Origin: Tetramitus jugosus
Taxonomy: Eukaryota > Heterolobosea > Eutetramitea > Acrasida > Vahlkampfiidae
NCBI GenBank assembly: GCA_937625935.1
Contig: OW569371.1
Span: forward strand, 186,001-250,000
Reading direction: 5' to 3'
Length of the DNA stretch: 64,000 nucleotides
The notes below the pieces were generated by a model. The model saw nothing but the letters and a program-made list of their open reading frames with translations, made no database searches and was not told where the DNA came from. Shown piece after piece: positions 41,545 to 52,847 of the stretch. Numbering within the stretch: position 1 is the stretch's first letter; every line of letters starts with the position of its first letter. The translations under genes and the position numbers were made by a program.

Positions 41545-42994
41545 CCTCTGATAGCTCAGATGGTAGCCCGAATAAAACGTGGGAACCTGACTATGAGAGA
41601 TCAGGTCATGAGTCAGGTGCTGCCTAATTCGACACAAAAGTCGGGAATTGACTCGAAAACAACAACTGCCGACTCCGGTGTTAACTCCATCAGAAAGTTG
41701 GGAATACCACTCAGGTACTGACTCACACGAAGTACACCACTGAACCATGAGTTAAGTGAAAAAACAGCAAGTCAACTGAGTCGATATTTTAGCCCGATCT
41801 CTCTCTCAACTGCTAATCACAACCAACCGCTTTGAATTTGTCGAAGTCGGTTTGTTTCCAACAAACCGAACACAACTAACCCAAACGCAACTGCTTCAAG
41901 CAACAAAAAGTTTTTAAGTTGGGATACAAACTCCCTTATTGATCTCAAAACGTGTGATCACAACGGCTAAAGAAACATTTACCAAGAAGCATATTGTTAC
42001 TCCTGCGGCTCCATCCACTGAGCAAGTTCTGACACAAGGAACAGGTGTTGAACAAACAGATCAAGAAAGAGTTGAGACTGAATACTGGTAAGTTTGTTCT
42101 TTTTATTTATGTTTCGATCACTTGTGATTTTCTGAATTTTCAAAGGAGTTAGGAGTGACTTACTTGCTGGAGAATGATGAAGCAATGCCTGCTTTGAAAT
42201 TTGGGGACAGGATGTTGAATAGTGCCAAAACAGAAATGCTCAATGAATTAGGTCAGTATCATTTTTCTTTGCTGTTAATTGTTGATGTAATTTACCCTCC
42301 TTTTTCACAGTGCAGAGCTGTCGTCGAACAACAAAGAAAACTGTACATGGTATGTCGAACTGCAGTTTGTGTTTGTACCTGCTACTTACAACTTCTTTCC
42401 TACATCTTGTGTTTGTTTGTTGCGGAATTGTTGCTTTGGTGGTATGAACTTGAGCTCTTTTGATCGCTCTCGCACCTTGCTCAAAATCGTCGGAGAAATA
42501 ATGATCAACCACCTGACGAGGAGTCTCCTTGATCAAACTTGCGGAGATAAAGTACAAAGATCAGTGATTACCCACTTGCCATGATGAGAGTTTTCTTGGG
42601 AATCTGTTCGGTTGATTTTGATTCACGAAAAATATTCATAATAAAAGTTTTCTTCATTCTCTCTCTACAAGATTACAAGAATTTTTTGGTCCCTCACTCG
42701 CCCTGTTTCTCCTTGTTAGCCGCCTGATGTTGACTTGGGTCATGAGTTTGCACAGGACACAATACCTGACTTGAGCAAGTCGGCACCTGAAAATGAATGG
42801 CAACTTGGACCACTGCAGATGGTTGGTTTGTACCTGACTCCAGTGCTGACTCTGGGATAGTCAGCACCGGACTTGATCCGAGTCAGGATCTGGCGCAACG
42901 AAAGTCAGGTGCTGGTTGCCTCATGTGATTTTTTATTCGGGAGAGCATGAGACTGTAGATCTTGTGGTCGCGTGTTCGAGTCACGCTCGGAGGA
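41545..42994 (+). pseudogene. tRNA-Tyr(GTA) gene split by a transposon
   Basis: The 5' part at 41545-41566 and the 3' part at 42944-42994 join to a perfect 73-nt tRNA: acceptor CCTCTGA/TCGGAGG, D-arm GCTC/GAGC, anticodon stem TGAGA/TCTTG with loop CTGTAGA (anticodon GTA), T-arm GCGTG/CACGC with loop TTCGAGT, and discriminator A. It has no tRNA intron. The insertion falls in the 3' strand of the D-stem, duplicates AG (41565-41566 and 42942-42943) and must abolish function. Confidence 0.85.
41567..42941. mobile_element. DNA transposon with CCCGAATAAAA terminal inverted repeats
   Basis: 1375 bp bounded by CCCGAATAAAA at the left and its exact complement TTTTATTCGGG at the right, with a 2-bp AG duplication outside. 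Subterminal motifs recur: AGTCAGGTGCTG at 41611 and again at 42904, and TACCTGACTC-type words in both orientations, as in hAT/MULE-like subterminal regions. Inside, near 41950-42590, are exon-like pieces with GTAAGTTT, GTCAGTAT and GTATGTCG donor-like sites (VITTAKETFTKKH; NDEAMPALKFGDRMLNSAKT) that I could not join into an intact protein. The superfamily cannot be assigned. Confidence 0.75.
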
Positions 42995-43533
42995 ACATTT
43001 TGCTGTCGCTTTGCAGTTTTTGGTCCAGCCAGTTCCGACTTATTAACTTAGTATCGTATTCTGTTCTCTGAAGATTGACAATATCTTATTCTCCGTAATA
43101 CTTCATGAAACAAGAGACAGTACTGTAAGCGGAAAAGAAGAGTAAGACCGTGTCATAGATGTCAACATCAATCTATTGATATTTGATGGATTGGTTGGAA
43201 GTAACGCTGAGGTGAATGTAATGGTAGAGTGCAAGAATCTTCTTGTAAGGATCGTCAGGTAGTAGTTGTTAAATTAGGCAGGGATAAGGAGGTTGGGCAT
43301 GTTAACAGAGGATTACAACGTAAAGACCACACCAAGAAAGGAGGAATTGGATTCAATGTCACCAGCATCAGGTACATAGTTACCGATGCAAATCACTACT
43401 TGATATTGCTCTGTGTTTAATTTATTAATGTGTTGTTCGTCGAAATTGATATTTGATGTAATCGGCTGTGCACACTGGAGCCACCGAAAAATGAGTTGCA
43501 CTGTACACCTATTTGAAGTCAGTTCTTTCAATC
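42995..43533. other. Spacer between the island and the EGF-receptor gene
   Basis: About 540 bases. A 63-codon rightward frame at 43229-43420 has no recognised content. Nothing else can be supported; the last part is probably 3' UTR of the leftward gene. Confidence 0.35.
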
Positions 43534-46392
43534 TTAAATCTTATCATTATCGTCATCTGACTCATTGACGGCCATCTGAATTGTCGACTGGGCAATGTTG
43601 TATTCTTGGAGCTCTTCCTCATTGAGTCTCTCTTCATTCTTCTGTGTATCAGGTTGTCTCACAAGATCGAACTCCGATTCGTTCTCTTCTGCATTCATGA
43701 ATAGATCCACAGCTTCATCGTACTCATCATATTCATCATCATCATCATAAGGCATAAAACCCTGGAAGCCATTGATGCGAGAGTACTCTACTCGATCCTT
43801 CGTAACCTTGAAGTAACCAACCATGGCAAGCATAATAACAACAGATACGCCCGATAATGCAGACATGACAATAATAGTAACCCAAGCCCCGTTACCTTCG
43901 TCCCACACTTTACAATCATAGCCAGTGTAGCCTGCTTTGCACTTGCACTCATTGAAACGAACACAAGATCCTTGTTCACCAGAACACACTTCAGCTCTGT
44001 TGGAAGACACACCAAAGCACCAAGTATTTTGACACTCGCTTCCAAAGTATCTACTGTCACAAGAACAGTTATTGTTAGCGACACAAAATCCGTGACCACT
44101 GCACACCGTTTCTTCATCACTCTCAACACCATAACAACCATAAATTGTGATATTCTTCCTCGATTCGCACAAAGATCCCTCATATCCTCTGAGACAAACT
44201 TTACAGCCCTTGTTGTAGTCGAAATGATTGAGACAATATTGGCACTGAGCACCATCCCAATAACCATTGTTTTGATCTCTTCCACATTGACACTCTCCGT
44301 CTTTACATTTTCCGTGATGACTACACACCTCCTCACGATTTGAAGGTATGCCAAAGCAGTACGATCCCGATGATTTCACCTTTTCTGTACAATTTTTCCC
44401 TTGCCACCCATTCTGACACTTCTGGCATCTTAAATTCTCATCATAGTTTCCCAAGCACTTGTCACACTTTTCGCCAGTCCAGAAGCCATTCTCAAAATCA
44501 GCATCACATTTGCACTTGTTGTCCCCCACACATTCTCCATGACCACTGCAGACACTATCAAGCGAGCTCTTCACATTATAGCAAGAGTATTCCTTCTTTC
44601 TCGTTGTACATCCAGATTTTGGATCTTCGTAATTCTTAGCGCATTTTGAGCATGATCCAGTCTGATCAATGTCCCAGAATCCCTTGGCGTGTGATCTATC
44701 GCAGCTACATAACCCAGAATCTTGACAGGATCCATGGCCACAGAAAGGGAAACACTTTGAATCATCAGACTTAAACTCAACCCTTACCAAACGCACGTTG
44801 GCTCCATCCGATACGAATAACAGAGCAGTCTCTTCTGAATATTTGCTCGCTAGGGCTGTTATCTTCTTGATTGAGCTGCCAGAAGATGAGATTTGCGACA
44901 ACACTCTCGAAGCTGGATTGATGTATCCTAATGTACAATTAGAAGACCCTGGGCAATACTCTACAAGGACAGTACTTCCAATCGCCTTCAAGAAACGTAT
45001 AGAGTTCAACTTCTCTTCCTCCACTTGGGCAAACAGAGGCAAAACAATTTTAACATTGAAATCAGAATCAGGATACTCCAATATCTGACGCTTGTTATCC
45101 AATAGAATGTAGAGAGATGTCAATGACTCCAACACATCCAAAGCCTTTGGCTGCTCCAAATCCATAAAAGCATCATAGGTTAATAGTGCCTCAAGAGATT
45201 TTCCATTTGTGCGATACAATCGAATCGTATTATCACGGCGATCGATCGTGTTGAAAACGTAGTACTCTGAATGAAGCAGAACAGAGAGACCATCCGCTGG
45301 CACTTCTTGACTAGTAGGTAATTGAATCACCACTTGAATGTTTTGTGGTTTTCCTTTGCTTCCATCAGGATCCACAAAAATATTGGTAGGAATGGTGATA
45401 ACTGCAGAATATGATGAGCGCATCCGAATCACAAACAAATAAGCTGTCTCTAGTGTCTCCAACAAGCTATTGCCTCCACCTGCAGTGCTCAATACGTCAT
45501 CTATCTTTACATTTGGTGATTTCTCTTTTAGGTGATAAAAAGCGACACGAGGAGAAGGTTCTGTGGCTTCCTCGGGTGCAATTTGGACCAACAATCCTAA
45601 TGGCTCAGATTCATTCTGTACCAAGGGAAACACAATCTGTTGAATCCTCTCTAATCCGAACGGTATCAATGTTGGCTCCAAATTCAATTTCACAATCATC
45701 AATTTCACAAATTTCTTGCGTTCATCAGTTTCGGACATGTCTCTCACAGAGAACACCAATTGACCATCATGTTTTCTTTGTGAAAATTGTTCAATCTTGA
45801 ACTGCCGTGCTCCATTCAACTCTTTCATCTCAACATCACTACTACCACTGGTATCATCAAATGATGAAAATGCCTCCGTCACATTCAACGTCCACAATGT
45901 ACAATACAGAGAATCATCATCCTTGGCAGATTCAGTCACATTTCGAACAATTGCACTCACAAACAATAAATGAGAAGGTTGTTGTTCCATTGTACCAACA
46001 AATGCACAAAACTTTTGCAACTGGAAAGGTTCTGGTAATGAAACTTTGTGAATTTTCTCTTCTTCATTATTGGCAGTAGTGGTGGATTTTGACATCCACT
46101 GTACGTAATGAATCTCTGATTTTTCAATTGCAAAAAAAGTGAGACTCTTTTTTTCACTGGGTAGTGTGATCGTGTATTGAGGTATGCTCGATGATGACTT
46201 GTATTGTTCAAGTACAGTAGGATGATAGGAACGATCAGAATATTCATGTTGATTTCTAATGGTCAATGAATCTTTGAATGAAAACATGTTTTTGTTGTTG
46301 TCATTGTCATTGTTGTTCTTGGGAGAGACTGTTGTGGTCAATAGAACAAGAAGGAGCAGAAAGAAGATTGTTGTTGTCGTTGATTGGATCAT
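43534..46392 (-). CDS. Type I membrane protein with EGF/tenascin-like repeats
   Basis: 952 residues from the ATG at 46392, which begins a signal peptide (TTTTIFFLLLLVLLTTTVSP); the longer open frame upstream lacks this logic. The first 600 residues are a beta-rich ectodomain, possibly a propeller. Then five or six Cys-rich modules follow with the EGF-like pattern C-S-G-H-G-x-C...C-x-C (FCGHGSCQDSGLCSC, CSGHGECVGDNKCKC, CSHHGKCKDGECQC, CSGHGFCVANNNCSC). A transmembrane helix (WVTIIVMSALSGVSVVIMLA) and an acidic cytoplasmic tail of about 100 residues, DDDDEYDEYDEA-rich, close the protein. The layout suggests an adhesion or phagocytic receptor. Confidence 0.8.
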   Translation of the reverse strand: MIQSTTTTIFFLLLLVLLTTTVSPKNNNDNDNNKNMFSFKDSLTIRNQHEYSDRSYHPTVLEQYKSSSSIPQYTITLPSEKKSLTFFAIEKSEIHYVQWMSKSTTTANNEEEKIHKVSLPEPFQLQKFCAFVGTMEQQPSHLLFVSAIVRNVTESAKDDDSLYCTLWTLNVTEAFSSFDDTSGSSDVEMKELNGARQFKIEQFSQRKHDGQLVFSVRDMSETDERKKFVKLMIVKLNLEPTLIPFGLERIQQIVFPLVQNESEPLGLLVQIAPEEATEPSPRVAFYHLKEKSPNVKIDDVLSTAGGGNSLLETLETAYLFVIRMRSSYSAVITIPTNIFVDPDGSKGKPQNIQVVIQLPTSQEVPADGLSVLLHSEYYVFNTIDRRDNTIRLYRTNGKSLEALLTYDAFMDLEQPKALDVLESLTSLYILLDNKRQILEYPDSDFNVKIVLPLFAQVEEEKLNSIRFLKAIGSTVLVEYCPGSSNCTLGYINPASRVLSQISSSGSSIKKITALASKYSEETALLFVSDGANVRLVRVEFKSDDSKCFPFCGHGSCQDSGLCSCDRSHAKGFWDIDQTGSCSKCAKNYEDPKSGCTTRKKEYSCYNVKSSLDSVCSGHGECVGDNKCKCDADFENGFWTGEKCDKCLGNYDENLRCQKCQNGWQGKNCTEKVKSSGSYCFGIPSNREEVCSHHGKCKDGECQCGRDQNNGYWDGAQCQYCLNHFDYNKGCKVCLRGYEGSLCESRKNITIYGCYGVESDEETVCSGHGFCVANNNCSCDSRYFGSECQNTWCFGVSSNRAEVCSGEQGSCVRFNECKCKAGYTGYDCKVWDEGNGAWVTIIVMSALSGVSVVIMLAMVGYFKVTKDRVEYSRINGFQGFMPYDDDDEYDEYDEAVDLFMNAEENESEFDLVRQPDTQKNEERLNEEELQEYNIAQSTIQMAVNESDDDNDKI

Positions 46393-46529
46393 GGTTGTGT
46401 TGAGTGTGATCTTGTCTCTGCTGTTTTTTTCTTCTTTCTTTTTTGATTGATGTTCAAAGAGGGAAAATATTCGAATCTCCCGCCAAAAAGTCACCTACGG
46501 ATCCAATTCACAAAAAAGAAAATGGGGAA

Positions 46530-49319
46530 ATGAGCACGACGAGCTCAGCAGATTTTAGCTTTGATATTGAGGATGAATTTAATTTGGATGAGGATATCAA
46601 AGAAAATTTGTCCAAAGAGAATAAAGAATCTCCAGAGCATGAGATGAATGAAGTCCCTGCTTCAAGTCCTGAAGAAGCCATCGTGGATCAAGCAGTCTCC
46701 CAAGAACCATTGGAATCTTCTTCATTCCACAATCTTGTGAGTGAAGAAACTTCAATCAAGCTAGAAGAAGGTGGCGATTTCGATTTTGACGATTTTGAGG
46801 ACTATTCCCTTGATGAAGGATTGAAAGAATCAACCTCGGAGAAGAAAGAGGCTCTAAACGAGCATGAAGATATAACAAACACCATGAAATCATTGACTAT
46901 TAATGTGAATCCTGATGTTGTGATGATCCATGAAGGAGAAAATGAATCAATGAATGATGAAGAAAGAAGTCAAACTACTCTAGAAGAGGTCAACTCAAAG
47001 CCCCACAGATCGTCGACGAATAGAAAGGAACGTTACAAAACACTGATGGGTTCTCTTACAAAACAAATGTTGAAAGAAAGGAAGATGAAAGAGAAAGCTC
47101 AACATAACAAAGAAAAGAGTAACTTATGGTATGATCGAGATAAGAAATGGTACAACGACGAGGAGGTAAAAAGGTATATGAAAAGAAAGCATGTAGTTGT
47201 GAGTGAGAAAATGAAAGAGACAAAGAATGAGAGGAAGAAAACGCATGAAGCAGTTAGTTCCAAGCTAAAACAGTTGGACGAATGGATTAAGGACCAATTT
47301 AAACATCGTCAAGTGAAAACATCACCAACAACTTCGAAACGAACAAAACGGGAACCCCAAGGAATGATACAAGTCGTTCCTCAACCTACTCAACCTCTTG
47401 GATTCTTGGATACAATAGCATCAAAACGAGCCAAACGAGAAACAATGAAAGAATATGGCGACCAGATTAGACAAAAAAGAGTTAAAATTCATCAACACTT
47501 AACTGAACTACGACTGAAAGAAGAAGAAGAAAGATTGGAAAAAATAAGAAGCAAACGAAAGATAAAGGCATACATGCCAAAATTGCATTTCTCAGAGGAG
47601 AATGTCAACCTTAAGATCATGCGATTTCAAGGAGAGAGACCATCTTCTGCACCATCAAAGTTACTTCACGACGGAGCATACTTTCCTGTTGTCGAAAGGT
47701 CTGAAAAAAGGCCTTTACATGCGAGCTATGACGAGTTAGAAGCTGATTTAAGTAATATCACATTCATAACATCAGAGCAATCAGAAAATAGTATTGAGGA
47801 AGTTGTCGAATTTGTTGGCAAGTCAACACAAAGCACAGAAAGAAAGCCATCCCCTGACATGTCAATGAAATTCACCCAAACAGATCAATCACAAAGCGAA
47901 CAGCTTATCTCACCCCAACCAAAACAAACAAACTCTAAAGATCAATGTTCATTGGAAAGAAATGGCAATAGTCAATCCTGTTCAAGATTTGAGCGTTCTT
48001 TGTCAGGCACTAGAGAGTTCGCCAGAAATCCTGAAACTCAATTTCCATATGACCTTCCAAACGATTTCTATGTCGAAACAGGAAGATTCATACCAATGAG
48101 AAACGAGAACGATGTCGAATATCTATTAGGAGAATCTTATGTGGACGAGTTTATCCATGATTCCCCTGAAGTAAGTCAAATCGATTGGGAATATGATCAG
48201 TATGTCATGGGCAATGCGTCCCAGAAAACTTCGGTGGATATTCGAGACTATATTGCTTTTCGAAACTCCCCAGCCCCCTCTGATTCCTCCCTTCGAGAAT
48301 GGCTCTCTAATCAAGTAGGATCAAAACTACTGGTTAACTCGGATCGAAGTTGGCCCTCTTCAATCAATTCGATTGAAGTGGAAACAATCTTCCCAACAGT
48401 GAGGAGTAATGAGGAATCGGATATCGATTCAATTGACAAAGAATCTGAACGCCCATGGAGTTCCTCTTCTTTAGAGGATCACATGAATCGACCTTCATTT
48501 AAAACATTTTGTTCCCACTATCGCACTTATTTTCAGAGACAAATCCCATTGCATGGTTCATTGGTTGATAGTATCCCTGAAAAAGGAGAACAAAGTGAAG
48601 TTTTCCTTCAGAACTTGTTAAGCGACGATCCAGATCCTTTCAACATTGTAACAGCTGTGGCTCTCAAGAAGAAAGTTCAATCAAAGCAGAGCGAACCAAA
48701 GTCAATTGAAGGGAGAACATACGTGAGAGAAGATAATGTTCCTCAACAACCATACCTCCAACCCGATATCCAACCAGACACAAATTCTACAGAAGAAAGT
48801 ACTTCGAAAAAGGAATCAACCACCAATCTTGACTTTGCCAATCAATTTATTGAAACTTTAGAGATGTACAAACAAGAACTGGAAAAGGTTCAACGAGATA
48901 ATCTTGAACTAATGAAACTACATACAGAAGCTTCGAGCAAGAAGAATATGGAGAATTGCTCCCCAACACCAGAGAAAGAAGATGATGTCCCATCTACAAC
49001 CAACCCCAAATTGGAGCTATCCAAACAACCAACACTATTGGGCGAACAAGATCCCACAAGTCGAATGATCTATTCACCGGATGAACTTGCAAACCAACTA
49101 AGAGCAGCTTTCGACTTTTATGAAAGTACTCAAGAATCAAGAATACAACTTGCAATCATGGAACAAGTGAAGACAGTGTCAGAAACCCAACAAGAGAGTG
49201 CTGCAATGGCACACGCTGTGCATGCACTCCAATCAGATTCACGCTCTCTTACGCAACACAACAAAGAGCTCAGAGATCTAGTTGAAAAATACCGGTCCGT
49301 AACGAATCCGTGGGAATAA
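46530..49319 (+). CDS. Large acidic/coiled-coil protein, possibly cytoskeletal
   Basis: 929 residues from the first in-frame ATG at 46530; the frame is open back to 46443 without an ATG. Near the N-terminus two similar acidic motifs occur, FSFDIEDEFNLDEDIKE and FDFDDFEDYSLDEGLKE, about 80 residues apart. A Lys/Arg/Glu-rich helical region (about 165-370) with repeated SKR-x-KRE motifs follows, then a disordered Ser-rich middle and C-terminal coiled coils (FANQFIETLEMYKQELEKVQ; AMAHAVHALQSDSRSLTQHN). I recognise no family; the style is that of basal-body or microtubule-associated proteins. It is divergent from the EGF-receptor gene, sharing 137 bp. Confidence 0.7.
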   Translation: MSTTSSADFSFDIEDEFNLDEDIKENLSKENKESPEHEMNEVPASSPEEAIVDQAVSQEPLESSSFHNLVSEETSIKLEEGGDFDFDDFEDYSLDEGLKESTSEKKEALNEHEDITNTMKSLTINVNPDVVMIHEGENESMNDEERSQTTLEEVNSKPHRSSTNRKERYKTLMGSLTKQMLKERKMKEKAQHNKEKSNLWYDRDKKWYNDEEVKRYMKRKHVVVSEKMKETKNERKKTHEAVSSKLKQLDEWIKDQFKHRQVKTSPTTSKRTKREPQGMIQVVPQPTQPLGFLDTIASKRAKRETMKEYGDQIRQKRVKIHQHLTELRLKEEEERLEKIRSKRKIKAYMPKLHFSEENVNLKIMRFQGERPSSAPSKLLHDGAYFPVVERSEKRPLHASYDELEADLSNITFITSEQSENSIEEVVEFVGKSTQSTERKPSPDMSMKFTQTDQSQSEQLISPQPKQTNSKDQCSLERNGNSQSCSRFERSLSGTREFARNPETQFPYDLPNDFYVETGRFIPMRNENDVEYLLGESYVDEFIHDSPEVSQIDWEYDQYVMGNASQKTSVDIRDYIAFRNSPAPSDSSLREWLSNQVGSKLLVNSDRSWPSSINSIEVETIFPTVRSNEESDIDSIDKESERPWSSSSLEDHMNRPSFKTFCSHYRTYFQRQIPLHGSLVDSIPEKGEQSEVFLQNLLSDDPDPFNIVTAVALKKKVQSKQSEPKSIEGRTYVREDNVPQQPYLQPDIQPDTNSTEESTSKKESTTNLDFANQFIETLEMYKQELEKVQRDNLELMKLHTEASSKKNMENCSPTPEKEDDVPSTTNPKLELSKQPTLLGEQDPTSRMIYSPDELANQLRAAFDFYESTQESRIQLAIMEQVKTVSETQQESAAMAHAVHALQSDSRSLTQHNKELRDLVEKYRSVTNPWE

Positions 49320-49494
49320 CAATTTCCCTGCTGCTGGCATCATGGATCACCACCAGAAAGGAATTGACCCAAAAGGCAGCTCAGCATCAGACAATATCGT
49401 TTCTAACAGAAATAATGCCCGAAGGTGCGGATCGCGATTTTGTAATAATGCAACAATTTATTGTTTATTACTACTCATAACTGAAGAATTCTAT

Positions 49495-50829
49495 TTACTC
49501 GCTGAGGCCATCATTCCTATCCAATCGCCACTTCTTTTCCTTTCTTTGCTTATCTTCCAGGGTGTCCTTCCATTGTTGGGCTTCCTCTTCTCTTCCCAGT
49601 ATCAGTGCCCGCAAATCCTCTCTCCATCGAGAATCAGATGGCAATGGATCGTCAATTGGTGTCGGATACAGTGGAACAGCATCCGATATGCTCCACAATC
49701 GTTCCGTCTTCTTATTCATTGTCAAATCAATGAATCCGAGCCATGATCCATCAATCGTTCCCAGTATTTGATCACTCGAGTTCTTAATCTCACCTCTCAC
49801 GGTGTCACTAGGTGTTTTGGCTGATTGGAAAAAGCTCCTAATAAATCCCTTTTGATCCGGATGGAAAACAAGCTCACAAGTCAAATCATTGGTCACGTCT
49901 CTGTACTTGACAACACCATAATACTCCATGATACGCTCACCCCACATGACTCCCTTGAGCCAAAACAGTGGTAATTCATACTCAATGACACAACCGTCTC
50001 TGAACTGTATGCGATGTGGTCCGGTTTGACCTCCCTTGAGTGCATTGCCTCGAATAGAAGCCAAGTAACCCGCTTGTCCCGTATATACAAAGTCTCCATT
50101 GTTTGCAGAGAGCTCCCATGCTGTGACTGGTGGATGATGAGAGATTTGTTCGACATAAACGAGTGCTCCACCATTGTCATCACTTGTGCTGCTGCTGCTA
50201 TTATTCTTCTTACTGTTACTGCTATTCTCTTGTTGAGCCGAGTATTGTGCTTGATATGTTTCACCGAGAATGGGATTGAATGGCTTGAGACAAGTGCCCG
50301 TCTGATGAAGTCCACTCATACTGAACGCAATCACAAGTGCCATTCTCTTGACAGGATCCTTCTCCTGTGCGGCCTTGTACAAAAATTCATGATAAAAGGC
50401 CCAATTGTCACAAACTCTGTGCAAAAAGGAACGTGGTTCAAACAAGTAGACTGGTAATGATACAGAAACGAGGTCTTTACCCTCTAATAGGTTACTTCCA
50501 ATCTTCTTTACCAAATCCCACATGCTCTTCCTATATATATCGAGAGAGAGAGAGGACATGATATATTAGTCAGTAAACAAGTTTCGGACCGAAAAAAAAA
50601 ATGACAATGAATTCAACCGAAAAAAAAAACAACATTGAACAACAAACCTTTGCTTCTGAATGCCATCTATATCAGTAAAAATGTAACCTCCATCAGCGTG
50701 ACAGCTTGTGCTTCTACCATCGTTACCCACTGGTTTGACTTCAATTTTTGGAGCAAAGTTGAGTGGAATTGGTTCACGAATTGTTGTTGGAATATACTTG
50801 TTTGTTGATAAAATTTCCTTTTCTTGCAT
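49495..50829 (-). CDS. Oxysterol-binding protein-related protein (ORD only, two exons)
   Basis: Exon 1 50829-50648 and exon 2 50530-49495 flank a 117-nt intron (GTTTGTTG donor, ATATATAG acceptor), giving 405 residues. The joined frame reads GIQKQRKSMWDLVKKIGSNL, the usual entry to the lipid-binding ORD. Conserved pieces: RVCDNWAFYHEFLYKAA, KPFNPILGETYQA, the family fingerprint EQISHHPPVTAW, and ERLWSISDAVPLYPT near the end. There is no PH domain, ankyrin repeat or FFAT motif, so it is a short ORP. Such proteins shuttle sterol or PI4P between membranes. A Ser/Asn insert lies just before the fingerprint. Confidence 0.9.
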
Positions 50830-51481
50830 ACTTGTTATTTGATGTTTGTTGTTGTTGTTGAGCTGATTTGGTGTCGGTTCGTTGTTGAGAGTTTGTTGTT
50901 GAGAGAGCTTTTTTTTCGTAACAGAGTTTTTTTGTTTGTTTGGACGAAGAAAAAAGGTGTGATAAGTTAGAGAGAGTGTTGGGTTGAGGTGGGAGTCGTT
51001 GGTTGTTGCTTGCTGCTGCTTGCTACGGTGATTTTTTTATTTGTCTTCAGAGAGAGCTGAGAGCTGATGATGCTTGTTGTGGTGTGTCCGGTGTGATTTT
51101 TTTGGGTTCTGTGTGGGAAAAAAAACTACGCCAGCAAAATTTTGAGCGGCAAGAGTTGTTGGAGGCTTTGCTTGGGGAATTTTTTTGGGTTTCTGGAGTG
51201 CGGTTTCACGCGTTTGGGTGCTTGCGCATCGGAGACCCGACTATTCCATCACGAATAATAGCTGATGTTTCATGTTGTAAGATGGTATCATGCATTCCTG
51301 TAAATTTCTCATTGGCTTCTTCACATTGGCACATTGGAATTGAAGATTCTCGTGGCGAATCTTGTTGATGGGAAGGAAGGATTGGAAATGCAAATAAACT
51401 TCTGTCACAACCAACGCTTAAGATTTGAAGGATTCAGAACAGATCCGGTTTTGAATTTGAAGAATGTTATGAACACTTTAA
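50830..51481. other. Intergenic region between the OSBP and F-box/SPRY genes
   Basis: About 650 bases with TTG/TTGTTG-rich (coding-strand CAA-rich) leader next to the OSBP start and GT-rich sequence beyond. A 121-codon rightward frame at 51003-51368 has no protein-like features. The last part before 51482 is presumably 3' UTR of the leftward gene. Confidence 0.4.
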
Positions 51482-52750
51482 TCATTTCTTGTTGGTTACT
51501 CTAGCTGGTAATTCCAGCATAGATGGAGGCTTCATTCGAATGGATACTCTATGATTGCCAATGACTGAAATGGCAGGATAATACTCAATATTTTTTGTGG
51601 GAATGTCTGCAATAGTGTGAAAGTACTCGCTGTTCTTGAAGAGATGCATAGAAGCAGTCCCTGAGCTGTTCAAATTCTGTAAATCAAGTTCGATAGCAAT
51701 TGTGTCACCTGTACTGAACTTAAATTTCTTCTCGTACAGAATAGATCGATTATGTACTCGATATTCGTGGGATCTGTGAATGGAATGTTCACCAATGTTA
51801 TAGCCAATTCCTTCGCTGTTGTAGCCAATAATCTGACTGCTTGCCGTAGATGTAAAGTCATATGTGCTTCTCTCAATGCCAACAAATATTCGATACGCAT
51901 TATAAGGTCCATTATCGTGGTAATCCAGGGTGTACTCCCAACAATGAATCATCCCCATCTTAAGTTTTTTGTTGGCTCGAATGGTGTCCCATTTGATATT
52001 CTTCTCACTTGATATGGTCTTATTGTTGTTGTGCATTTGAATGTTGGAGTCTCCTGTCCTTGTCAAGGGATCCCACTTGATCATATTAGAAAAAACAGAT
52101 GCTCTCCACATGGTTGCTAGACACTCGTTGTCAATGATACTCTCTTCACTCTTAATGACATCCAAATTTCCATCTGATAAGCATTCCTTATCATCAGAGG
52201 CGACCTCTTCAGAAAAAGAGTCATCCTTCTCAACTGCACTCTCAATGCCACTCTCATTATCACTCTCCTCACTTCTTGTTGTCATTGAGTGTTCATCCAA
52301 TGTCATCCATTGAAAGGATTTCCAGAATTGTGTTTTCTCCTTCTTCTCCATTTCTCGTTTCTCTTTGTTTTGGTTACTTTTCATCCTCAGTTCTTCCAAA
52401 TATTGGTTGAGAGCTCGAGTGGCTTCATGGTCAACCTGTGTGAGACCGAGGTGACTAGCCATTGACTTCCACACATATCCATCAGCCTCTGGACTCAACA
52501 CTAACAATGAACCATGGTGGCAACTCAACGAGATCGAATACAGATCCGGAACGCACAAGAATGTCAAAATGTACATTTGAAGATCACATGACAACAACTC
52601 GTAAATATTGAGAGTCAAATACTCTTCGGGTCTTCCCTGCTGACTATTGGTGGATCCACCAGTTGTTTCTGGTACGTGTGTCACTTGCATCATTTTTTGG
52701 AACAAGTGTTGTTGCGTCATCATCCAGTTCCACACATAAGAACTCGCCAT
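51482..52750 (-). CDS. F-box and SPRY domain protein
   Basis: 422 residues from the ATG at 52750; codons upstream overlap the divergent gene's promoter and lack conservation. An F-box is visible at about residues 45-95 ([20 protein letters not shown]). An acidic, Ser-rich linker follows. The C-terminal 190 residues are SPRY/B30.2-like ([69 protein letters not shown]). The plan fits an SCF ubiquitin-ligase adaptor using SPRY to bind a target. It is divergent from the BTB-ARF gene with 97 bp between ATGs. Confidence 0.75.
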   Translation of the reverse strand: MASSYVWNWMMTQQHLFQKMMQVTHVPETTGGSTNSQQGRPEEYLTLNIYELLSCDLQMYILTFLCVPDLYSISLSCHHGSLLVLSPEADGYVWKSMASHLGLTQVDHEATRALNQYLEELRMKSNQNKEKREMEKKEKTQFWKSFQWMTLDEHSMTTRSEESDNESGIESAVEKDDSFSEEVASDDKECLSDGNLDVIKSEESIIDNECLATMWRASVFSNMIKWDPLTRTGDSNIQMHNNNKTISSEKNIKWDTIRANKKLKMGMIHCWEYTLDYHDNGPYNAYRIFVGIERSTYDFTSTASSQIIGYNSEGIGYNIGEHSIHRSHEYRVHNRSILYEKKFKFSTGDTIAIELDLQNLNSSGTASMHLFKNSEYFHTIADIPTKNIEYYPAISVIGNHRVSIRMKPPSMLELPARVTNKK

Positions 52751-52847
52751 CGGGAATTCTCCCCAACACGAACAGAAAAAGTGTTTCTTGGCTTCTTGGC
52801 AGAAGAACAACAAACCCACAACACACAAAGAAAAGAGAGCATCAAAA

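Noticed and set aside
43205-43280. A tRNA-like stretch (GGTGAATGTAATGGTAGAGTGC)
   Set aside because: It has an A-box-like run but no proper anticodon loop or T-arm.
51003-51368. 121-codon rightward frame between OSBP and F-box/SPRY genes
   Set aside because: It is Cys/Trp-scattered with no domain or splice logic and lies in presumed promoter/UTR sequence.
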